DNA from: Companilactobacillus sp. RD055328
Lineage (GTDB): Bacteria > Bacillota > Bacilli > Lactobacillales > Lactobacillaceae
Direction: 5' to 3'
Length of the DNA stretch: 64,000 nucleotides
Assembly: GCF_022835675.1 (NCBI RefSeq)
Contig: NZ_BQUT01000001.1
Coordinates: forward strand, 1 to 64,000
Shown here piece after piece: positions 56,785 through 64,000 of this stretch. The notes under the pieces were generated by a model that saw only the letters and a program-made list of their open reading frames with translations, was not told where the DNA came from and did no database searches. The translations under genes were made by a program, and so were the position numbers. Position 1 is the first letter of the stretch. Each line of letters starts with the position of its first letter.

Positions 56785-57480
56785 TTACTTATTCAATTCT
56801 CTATCTGCTTCATCAGCATTTTTACAGAATTCGATTACCTTAGGTATATCTTTTTCCATTACGCCATCACTATATTTGTAGCTAGTCTTAGTAAGTGTAT
56901 CAACACCATAAGGCTTAACTTCTTTAATACATTGAGCAACATTATCAGGTCCTAAGCCACCTGCCATAATAACTGGAATATCAATTGCCTTCACGATTTC
57001 AGCATCAATGTTCCAATCATGTGTTTCTCCACTTGCACCGATTCCTGTATCAGCAGCTAATCCTGAGTCAGTTAAAATGTAGTCAACATATTCTGCATAT
57101 TTCTTAGCACGATCAACAGCATCTGGACCATCTACTAGAACAGCTTGCATTAATTCAACACCAGGACATTCTTTATGTAATCTATCAGCGAATTCCTTAT
57201 CAGCTGTATAATCCATTCCGGCAACGTGTAGAATATCAGGCTTAACTCTCTTAGTAATGAAGATCATTTCATCAACGTCTTTGTTAAGCATAATAGCTAC
57301 AAACTTAACACCACGTCGTTTTGTTTCGGCAGCAATTCTATCAACTACGTCAAATGGTACTCTATGTGCTGGAACCCCACCACTTTGCATTGGTACTAAA
57401 CCAATATGATCTGCTCCCGCATCCATTGAAGCTACCGCTTCGTTATAATTTACGATTGAATATATTTGTTTTTTTATCAT
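56785..57480 (-). CDS. TrpF-like (beta/alpha)8-barrel protein lacking the catalytic Cys
   Basis: A 231-residue protein that aligns along its length with phosphoribosylanthranilate isomerase: AGADHIGL, ILTDSG, the THDWNI segment, AGGLGPDNV, and VDTLTKTSY. Yet the N-terminal K-I-C-G-I-T of TrpF reads K-Q-I-Y-S-I-V-N, so the catalytic Cys is replaced by Tyr, and GGSG is GASG. The Asp of the acid position appears kept (TDSG). It lies in a nucleoside-type cluster with no trp genes, so it is unlikely to serve tryptophan synthesis. An isomerase acting on a phosphorylated ribosyl compound is inferred. Confidence 0.72.
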   Translation of the reverse strand: MIKKQIYSIVNYNEAVASMDAGADHIGLVPMQSGGVPAHRVPFDVVDRIAAETKRRGVKFVAIMLNKDVDEMIFITKRVKPDILHVAGMDYTADKEFADRLHKECPGVELMQAVLVDGPDAVDRAKKYAEYVDYILTDSGLAADTGIGASGETHDWNIDAEIVKAIDIPVIMAGGLGPDNVAQCIKEVKPYGVDTLTKTSYKYSDGVMEKDIPKVIEFCKNADEADRELNK

Positions 57481-57484
57481 TTAT

Positions 57485-58426
57485 TTACACCACTTCCATG
57501 AATTTTTTTGCTCTTGTTATAACATTTCTAATACTTAAATCAGGAGAAACAGCTTTTTCTGATTCTAACGTTATGCTTGCAGCTGCTTGAGTCAACTGCC
57601 CGACTTCTTTCAATGCTAATGCATTCTTATAATAAAAAGATGCCCATGTAATTGTTGCAATACTACAATCCCCCGCACCATTAGCGCTTATAATTTTTTC
57701 AGCAATTGTAGGAACAATATCTACTTCACCATCACGAGAACATAATATTCCTTCTGCTCCCATTGAGATGAATACATTCTTCACACCACAATCATTTAAA
57801 GCTTGTGCAGCTTGTATGGCACTATCTTCATCTACAACTTCAATACCCGTTAACAATCCAGCTTCTAATTCATTAGGTTTGAAAGTATCTAGTTTGTCCA
57901 AAACGTTTCTAAACTTACCAACTTTGGCTATTGAAACTGGATCAGCGAAGATAGGTGCTGTACAGTTCTGAGCTAACCATTCAATTGATTCTTGAGAAAT
58001 ATTCCCATCAATTACGCAAATTGAAGCGTTATTAATGAAATCAATTCGCTTACTCAAGAACTCTGGTGTTATTTGTTCAACAATCTTCATATCATTGATT
58101 GCTGTAACCATATCGCCTTTTTCATTAGTAACATATAAGTATGTTGAACTAACTCCGCCTTTAATCTGTTCAGCATAATCTAAATTGATATTCTCGTTTT
58201 GACATTCCGTTTTCAAAATATCGCCAAAGTAGTCATCACCGTAAACTGTAACTAAATATGAAGGCACTTCTAATTTTGTTAAGTTTTGTGCGATATTTTG
58301 ACCAACACCACCGACATTAATCTTGATGTCGCCAATGTTAGAATCTCTTTCACGATAGATATTTCCACATAGACCAGCTAAATCCAAATTAAGGCCACCA
58401 ACTATTACTACATAATCGTTATCCAT
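57485..58426 (-). CDS. PfkB-family carbohydrate/nucleoside kinase
   Basis: A 313-residue kinase with the first signature GGVGQNIAQNL and the catalytic NGAGDCSIAT (D253). FKPNELEAGLLTG, the metal/ATP region, is intact. It resembles pseudouridine- or ribokinase-type enzymes (YeiC/PsuK) more than phosphofructokinases. The start is ATG 58426 after AAGGAGG. It is the first gene of the cluster and divergent from a regulator built on the same fold. Confidence 0.85.
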   Translation of the reverse strand: MDNDYVVIVGGLNLDLAGLCGNIYRERDSNIGDIKINVGGVGQNIAQNLTKLEVPSYLVTVYGDDYFGDILKTECQNENINLDYAEQIKGGVSSTYLYVTNEKGDMVTAINDMKIVEQITPEFLSKRIDFINNASICVIDGNISQESIEWLAQNCTAPIFADPVSIAKVGKFRNVLDKLDTFKPNELEAGLLTGIEVVDEDSAIQAAQALNDCGVKNVFISMGAEGILCSRDGEVDIVPTIAEKIISANGAGDCSIATITWASFYYKNALALKEVGQLTQAAASITLESEKAVSPDLSIRNVITRAKKFMEVV

Positions 58427-58601
58427 GATTCTCCTCCTTACAAGTATTAACAAAACCAATTTTAGAATGCACTTACATTATTATCAAACAAACGTTTATT
58501 TTCTAAACACTTGTTGGTAAAATGTCATTATTTACGTTATAATTAGTGAAAATAATCACAAAAATTAAACATTGGTTCACTTTAACTAAATGAGGTAATT
58601 T

Positions 58602-59690
58602 ATGACAACTAGAGAAGATGAAATACTAAAACTAATCAAACTTGACCCCTTAATATCCCAGAATGAATTATCCCAAAAACTGGGAATTACAAGATCGGGA
58701 GTTGCAACTCATATCCATAACCTTACAAAAAAAGGCCTCATCAAAGGACGAGGCTATCTATTAACCAACGAAAAAGTGGCTTCAGTTATTGGCGGTATTA
58801 ATATTGATACTTTAGGAATATCGAGTGAAAATTTAATCACCTATAATTCAAACCCTGGAGATATTATTCAAACAATTGGTGGTGCCGGAAGAAATATGGC
58901 GCTCGCATTAACGAAATTTTCAGTTCCTAATAATTTCATTTCTGTATATGGTGATGATATTAACGGTGATAAGTTCGTGAATAACAGCCATGAAAACAAT
59001 ATGAATATTGAATGTTGTGAACGCATTAATGGTCAACGAACATCATCATTCTTATACGTCATCAATACCGATGGAGAGCGTTTTGTAGCCGTCGATGATA
59101 TGAAAATATATGATGAACTATCGCCTGCATTTCTAGAGAAATATATTAATCAAATTAATCAGTCTAAATACTGCATTATTGATACCAATATATCTGAAGA
59201 TTCAATAAATTATTTGTCATACAACGTTACAGTGCCGATTATTGTTAAGACTGTTTCATTAAATAAGAACCATCGAATACTTAACAGCATGCCTAATATT
59301 GATACTTTGGTCACCACAAAAAAAGAACTTGTCCAATTAATTGTTGATAATGACTTTACATACTTAAACATCAAACAATCAGCTAAGTTGTTATTGAAGA
59401 TGGGAGTTAAAAATCTAATCGTCTTTGATATTAAAGAAGGACTTTGCTTCTATAGTAAGAAGCAAGAATATCATATAAAAAATCCATCAGTTGATGTATC
59501 AAATTCGAATGGTTCAAATGCCGTTTTGACGGCAGCTATAGTATGGGGATTATCACAAGGTCTCACTTGGAAGGAAGTATTAAAACTTTCATATACCGCC
59601 GCCGTGATCAGTTCTGAAGCAGAAAAACCTGTAGCTAAACAACTATCACTTGAAGTTGTCAAAAATAGAGCAAATGAACTATTCAAATAA
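58602..59690 (+). CDS. Winged-helix regulator fused to a degenerate PfkB kinase domain
   Basis: A 362-residue protein. Residues 1-57 are a winged HTH (EDEILKLIKLDPLISQNEL then GITRSGVATHIHNLTKKG). The rest is a PfkB fold (VIGGINIDTLG, GGAGRNMALAL), about as similar to the neighbouring kinase as a paralogue. The catalytic GAGD is GSNA at residues 304-307, and the PNE metal motif is TTKKE. It should therefore bind the ligand without phosphorylating it, and regulate the divergent cluster. An RBS GAGGT precedes the ATG, and TTGGTA-18-TATAAT lies upstream. Confidence 0.8.
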   Translation: MTTREDEILKLIKLDPLISQNELSQKLGITRSGVATHIHNLTKKGLIKGRGYLLTNEKVASVIGGINIDTLGISSENLITYNSNPGDIIQTIGGAGRNMALALTKFSVPNNFISVYGDDINGDKFVNNSHENNMNIECCERINGQRTSSFLYVINTDGERFVAVDDMKIYDELSPAFLEKYINQINQSKYCIIDTNISEDSINYLSYNVTVPIIVKTVSLNKNHRILNSMPNIDTLVTTKKELVQLIVDNDFTYLNIKQSAKLLLKMGVKNLIVFDIKEGLCFYSKKQEYHIKNPSVDVSNSNGSNAVLTAAIVWGLSQGLTWKEVLKLSYTAAVISSEAEKPVAKQLSLEVVKNRANELFK

Positions 59691-59721
59691 AAAAGACTTG
59701 AGAGTAATCTCAAGTCTTTTT
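59690..59721. terminator. Bidirectional terminator between regulator and menG
   Basis: A 14-bp stem AAAAAGACTTGAGA with its complement, four-base loop, A- and T-tracts. Confidence 0.86.
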
Positions 59722-60433
59722 ACTTCTTTCCAACATGCATAGCGGCAGAACCGAAAATATATTTTTTAATTCGAACTTCTTTGAATCCAGTTGCTTCAAA
59801 CATTTTCTTTAATTCTAAAATCGAAACAAAATGATTTACTGATGAGTTTAAATACTCATATTCATCTTTAGCATTATGATTAAATACTCGTCCTATCAAT
59901 GGCATGATTTTGCCAAAGTAAAACTTCCATCCAGTTTTAATGATTGGAGTTTCGACTTTAAACGCATCTAAGCTAATCAACACTCCACCTGGTTTAGTCA
60001 CACGATAAATTTCAGACAAAACCGTATTTACATCTGGTACATTTCGCAATCCAAAACCAATTGTAACTGCATCAAATGTATTATCTTCAAAAGGTAACTT
60101 CATGGCATCACCTTGAATAAAATCTACTCGATCTTGGTAATTATTCTTTTGTAACTTTTGTTTGGCAATATCAAGCATACCCTCACTAAAATCTAAAGCT
60201 GTTACTTTAGTGTTTGTCGAAACTTGCTTCAGAATTTCTAAAGTCCAATCTCCTGTACCACAGCACAAATCAAGAATGCTATCTATATTAGGGTTAATCT
60301 CTTTAGTAGCTTGTGCGCGCCATTTTCTGTGTGTTCCCATGCTAATTAATGAATTAACCTTATCGTAGTCACCCGCGATATGATTAAAAATCTCTTGTAC
60401 TTTGGCTTCTGAAACGTCATTTGTCTTTGACAT
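59720..60433 (-). CDS. menG: Demethylmenaquinone methyltransferase (MenG/UbiE)
   Basis: A 237-residue SAM-dependent methyltransferase with FNHIAGDYDKVNSLISMGTHRKWR at the N-terminus, the SAM loop DLCCGTGDWT, and the TIGFGLRNVPD and KPGGVL motifs. It methylates demethylmenaquinone in the last step of menaquinone synthesis. No other men gene is nearby; lactobacilli often rely on exogenous quinones or precursors. The start at ATG 60433 follows CAGGA. Confidence 0.9.
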   Translation of the reverse strand: MSKTNDVSEAKVQEIFNHIAGDYDKVNSLISMGTHRKWRAQATKEINPNIDSILDLCCGTGDWTLEILKQVSTNTKVTALDFSEGMLDIAKQKLQKNNYQDRVDFIQGDAMKLPFEDNTFDAVTIGFGLRNVPDVNTVLSEIYRVTKPGGVLISLDAFKVETPIIKTGWKFYFGKIMPLIGRVFNHNAKDEYEYLNSSVNHFVSILELKKMFEATGFKEVRIKKYIFGSAAMHVGKK

Positions 60434-60574
60434 AATTACATCCTGTCTGAAATTGATATACATCTCACCCTGTATTATCCATGAAATATTTATTAAAAGA
60501 TAGCTAAAAAAGAATCCAATTCATTCCCGACCCAATAAAAATCGTTATGGCCAGAATGGAAGGACTCCTTATTG

Positions 60575-60709
60575 ATGAATAATAAACTACCTTTATTAAA
60601 TCTACAACCAGATAACTATTTTTAATCTCAACGGATTAAAGACTACAAACGTGATCTGTTTGAATAAATTTTCAAGAGATATTGCTATTCACAAAAAGAA
60701 ATAAATTAG
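60575..60709 (+). pseudogene. Possible remnant of a small protein gene
   Basis: One frame from ATG 60575 reads a start-like stretch MNNKLPLLNLQPDNYF, stop, SQRIKDYKRDLFE, stop, IFKRYCYSQKEIN, stop. The reading has protein-like composition on both sides of two in-frame stops and an AAGGA upstream, which suggests decay. The family is not recognised. Confidence 0.25.
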
Positions 60710-60773
60710 AATTACTATTAAAAATAATTCAATCTATTTGCTTTTTTTAAAATATAAATTACATTTCTTTTAG

Positions 60774-60840
60774 GAGATTCTCATCACCTTCCGCATGTTG
60801 GCTTCGGCCTGTGGAAGGATGAATGAGAATCTCTTTTTAT
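60774..60840 (+). ncRNA. Hairpin RNA candidate 1 (terminator-ended)
   Basis: An 11-bp basal helix GAGATTCTCAT/ATGAGAATCTC, an asymmetric loop (CA opposite ATGA), a 9-bp helix CCTTCCGCA/TGTGGAAGG, then a GGC-TTCG-GCC cap and a T5 tract. A possible promoter TTGCTT-16-TACATT (60738-60765) puts the start at the foot of the hairpin, giving an RNA of about 67 bases. Confidence 0.5.
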
Positions 60841-60938
60841 TTAAGCATTAAAATTACAAGTCCCTTTTAATCTATCTATTTGATACCTACAGTTTAATGG
60901 CATACTAAAGTCAAAGTTAATTGCTTTTTTTCGATGTA

Positions 60939-61021
60939 TATAATATCCTTAACTTATAAGAAGGTTATTCGTCCTTCGCCCGTGATGCTTTTGCTAGGTG
61001 GAGGTGTGAATAACCTTTTTT
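60939..61021 (+). ncRNA. Hairpin RNA candidate 2 (terminator-ended), related to candidate 1
   Basis: A -10-like TATAAT is at 60939-60944 and the hairpin covers 60961-61021: basal helix AAGGTTATTC/GAATAACCTT, an asymmetric loop (GT opposite TGT), helix CCTTCGCC/GGTGGAGG (with two G-U pairs), a 16-base loop and T5-6. It has the same layout as candidate 1, with different paired bases. Confidence 0.5.
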
Positions 61022-61097
61022 ATTTGTATTTAGATATATCAATTAATTTATTGTCATCAAAAATCCAATAATTTTCATTAAATACTCCAATCGATTT

Positions 61098-64000
61098 ATT
61101 TTGGAAGTATTCAAAACAACATAGTACTAAAACTTCATTACCTTTATGCTTTTGGTGTCCCGTGTTTTGGAAGTATTCAAAACAACATAGTACTAAAACA
61201 GAAATCCGCCGAATACAAATTCAAATAAAGTTTTGGAAGTATTCAAAACAACATAGTACTAAAACGGAATTGCTGGCGCTATAGGAATTGCAATTGTTTT
61301 GGAAGTATTCAAAACAACATAGTACTAAAACATTGAGTAGGATGCTGATTACCAAGTCTCAGTTTTGGAAGTATTCAAAACAACACAGTACTAAAACATG
61401 ACACTTGTCGCTACTAAGCCTGGATTTGTTTTGGAAGTATTCAAAACAACATAGTACTAAAACGATGTTGCAGTTATGTTCAGAACACTTATGGTTTTGG
61501 AAGTATTCAAAACAACATAGTACTAAAACAAGCATTTCAGCTTGTTCTAACTTGTCATTGTTTTGGAAGTATTCAAAACAACATAGTACTAAAACATTAC
61601 ACTTTGAATATGTAAAACTTTAGATGTTTTGGAAGTATTCAAAACAACATAGTACTAAAACGCCCCTGCTGACAGAATTTCAAAAAGCAAAGTTTTGGAA
61701 GTATTCAAAACAACATAGTACTAAAACTCTAATTGATACTTTTCATTAGCTTTAATTGTTTTGGAAGTATTCAAAACAACATAGTACTAAAACGTATACC
61801 GCACCTTCTCCAGTAACCCATAAGTTTTGGAAGTATTCAAAACAACATAGTACTAAAACTCTGGCATTAGTCCTTCAAGAACAGGATTAGTTTTGGAAGT
61901 ATTCAAAACAACATAGTACTAAAACTGATTTACTGACAGATGAAATGCTCAACGCGTTTTGGAAGTATTCAAAACAACATAGTACTAAAACCTAAGCTTG
62001 AGTAATCAAATTTAATTGTTGGTTTTGGAAGTATTCAAAACAACATAGTACTAAAACATATTACTAAAAGTGTTGGGTTCATGGGCTGTTTTGGAAGTAT
62101 TCAAAACAACATAGTACTAAAACACCATCTACCTCTACCTCCTAAAATCTTTGGTTTTGGAAGTATTCAAAACAACATAGTACTAAAACGATGATATTCA
62201 AAAATGGGAACGTCTTGAAGTTTTGGAAGTATTCAAAACAACATAGTACTAAAACACGTAGAACAATACCGATTTTAGCGGTGATGTTTTGGAAGTATTC
62301 AAAACAACATAGTACTAAAACTAACAATTAGCGATTAAAAAATATTTTATAGTTTTGGAAGTATTCAAAACAACATAGTACTAAAACTTCAGCAACAACC
62401 GATTTAACTTGTGCAACGTTTTGGAAGTATTCAAAACAACATAGTACTAAAACAATACAGTACACTTTTCAAATTTTTTAATCGTTTTGGAAGTATTCAA
62501 AACAACATAGTACTAAAACAGAATATAATTCTAAAGTTGCATATTCGGAGTTTTGGAAGTATTCAAAACAACATAGTACTAAAACTTCATATCTGCCCAT
62601 AGCGGATATTGTTCTGTTTTGGAAGTATTCAAAACAACATAGTACTAAAACAAGCCATTAAACCAACTCGATTTCTAAGTGGTTTTGGAAGTATTCAAAA
62701 CAACATAGTACTAAAACTTGAATACATAGAATTTATTTTCAACGTAAGTTTTGGAAGTATTCAAAACAACATAGTACTAAAACAACGAATTGAAATCTAA
62801 GGATAGAAATATTGTTTTGGAAGTATTCAAAACAACATAGTACTAAAACCATTTTGGACATACTGCAGTAATTACATTAGTTTTGGAAGTATTCAAAACA
62901 ACATAGTACTAAAACGCAAGAATGACACTTGACGATTTTGATACAGTTTTGGAAGTATTCAAAACAACATAGTACTAAAACGGCGGTGTTAATATGGATA
63001 AACTTATAAGAGTTTTGGAAGTATTCAAAACAACATAGTACTAAAACTACCACGAGCCAATTTCTTAGCATAGCCATGTTTTGGAAGTATTCAAAACAAC
63101 ATAGTACTAAAACAACATATTTCATTGAAAAGCTTAAAGCCAAGTTTTGGAAGTATTCAAAACAACATAGTACTAAAACATTGTTTTGAGTTATTGCGTC
63201 AGAACTAAAGTTTTGGAAGTATTCAAAACAACATAGTACTAAAACAATATCATACGGTATGCGTCATTTGATACGGTTTTGGAAGTATTCAAAACAACAT
63301 AGTACTAAAACTGAATTCTTACTAGACCAAGTTTCTAATGCGTTTTGGAAGTATTCAAAACAACATAGTACTAAAACGACTTTTAGCGTTACAACTATGT
63401 TTGAAGTGTTTTGGAAGTATTCAAAACAACATAGTACTAAAACTTGAATCTAGTTGGTTTAGATATTGGATAAGTTTTGGAAGTATTCAAAACAACATAG
63501 TACTAAAACGAAGCCGCACTTCCATTGACTAAATCTGTTGTTTTGGAAGTATTCAAAACAACATAGTACTAAAACATTTTTATGTAAATTGTTTCACGGT
63601 TTTTTGTTTTGGAAGTATTCAAAACAACATAGTACTAAAACTGCTACTTGCTAAATATTCTCCAGAATAGAGTTTTGGAAGTATTCAAAACAACATAGTA
63701 CTAAAACAACCATTCGTACATATCAGCATAATCGTTTGTTTTGGAAGTATTCAAAACAACATAGTACTAAAACATTGGACTGCTAATGATTTAGATAATG
63801 TTAGTTTTGGAAGTATTCAAAACAACATAGTACTAAAACCTTGATTTTATTATAAATAATATCAGGGTCGTTTTGGAAGTATTCAAAACAACATAGTACT
63901 AAAACTCATGATAGTCAGGATTAGTTTTACGAGCTGTTTTGGAAGTATTCAAAACAACATAGTACTAAAACCTAGAGCTTCTAAGTTGCTTATTGTCATT
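61098..64000 (-). CRISPR. CRISPR array, type II-A-like repeat, at least 44 repeats
   Basis: Forty-four 36-base repeats at a strict 66-base period (43 complete 30-base spacers, plus 29 bases of the next) run to the right edge. On the minus strand the repeat begins GTTTTAGTACTATG and ends ATACTTCCAAAAC, the pattern of type II-A repeats, so transcription is right to left. The leftmost repeat (61098-61133) has an altered terminal base (A for G), as expected at the leader-distal end. The fifth repeat (61362-61397) has one internal change. No cas gene, leader or tracrRNA is in the window; these should lie to the right. Confidence 0.95.

Larger units (their letters stand above)
60464..61097. other. 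Gene-poor gap between menG and the CRISPR array
   Basis: 634 bases without an intact gene. It holds a likely gene remnant (60575-60709), two related hairpin-plus-T-tract RNA candidates (60774-60840, 60961-61021) and A/T-rich spacer sequence. No tracrRNA anti-repeat and no degenerate further repeat unit was seen in it. Confidence 0.6.

Noticed and set aside
56785-57480. Tryptophan biosynthesis trpF
   Set aside because: The catalytic Cys is missing and there are no trp genes in the neighbourhood; calling it trpF would mislead.
60774-61021. Hairpins as tracrRNA
   Set aside because: Neither contains a stretch complementary to the CRISPR repeat; a tracrRNA would need an anti-repeat of 20 or more bases.
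61405-63532. Open frames on both strands inside the CRISPR array
   Set aside because: They repeat the same translated repeat motif (WKYSKQHSTK, FGSIQNNIVLK, VLVLCCFEYFQN) every 22 codons; they are artefacts of the array with no RBS.
61098-64000. Self-targeting spacers against genes in this window
   Set aside because: I compared spacers by eye with the coding genes and saw no match, but this was not exhaustive.

Overview
The window is a low-GC Firmicute chromosome segment, best explained as a member of the Lactobacillaceae. Companilactobacillus-like is my guess from gene content; no 16S gene is visible. Supporting signs are peptidases PepV and PepQ beside ccpA, a complete arginine deiminase operon with a Crp/Fnr-type ArcR, lactobacillus gene order around mutS-mutL-ruvAB-queA and tgt-yajC-zwf-dinB-nrnA-cshB-alaS-ireB-ruvX-mutS2-trxA, a CIRCE-controlled groESL operon, and a type II-A-style CRISPR array.

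Layout. 1-7.8 kb: S1 RNA-binding protein, ferredoxin-NADP reductase, DedA, a yutD/HAD/DUF1461 set, an exported glycerophosphodiesterase and PepV. 7.8-13 kb: class A PBP, then divergent ccpA and pepQ. 13-29.6 kb: mostly minus-strand housekeeping genes (racemase, RdgB, thioredoxin, MutS2, RuvX, IreB, AlaS with a T-box leader, CshB, NrnA, Pol IV, G6PD, YajC, Tgt). 29.6-40.5 kb: an accessory block of a fused osmoprotectant/ergothioneine-type ABC transporter, unknown membrane proteins, an XRE regulator and arcABCD-arcR. It seems to interrupt the usual queA-tgt neighbourhood. 40.5-48.4 kb: QueA, RuvBA, MutLS and YmdB. 48.5-50.8 kb: groESL carrying three copies of a covarying RNA-like element. 50.8-53.8 kb: a divergent Sau3AI-type (GATC) restriction-modification pair. 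53.8-59.7 kb: a nucleoside-linked cluster (NupC transporter, Fe-alcohol dehydrogenase, YczE-like protein, TrpF-like barrel, PfkB kinase) facing a winged-helix regulator whose body is a degenerate PfkB kinase. 59.7-61 kb: MenG/UbiE and two related hairpin RNAs. 61.1-64 kb: at least 44 CRISPR repeats, running off the right edge.

How it fits together. The genes from 50.8 kb to the right edge look like an accessory, defence-rich region: restriction-modification, then a catabolic cluster, then CRISPR. The array reads on the minus strand, so its leader, cas genes and probably tracrRNA should lie to the right of this window. The strongest candidates for undescribed biology are (i) the kinase-derived regulator paired with a TrpF homologue lacking its catalytic Cys, (ii) the repeated RNA element in the gro operon, (iii) the shared GATC-containing operator of the R-M pair, and (iv) the tandem hairpin RNAs beside the CRISPR array. 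All calls come from reading the sequence; no database search was run.
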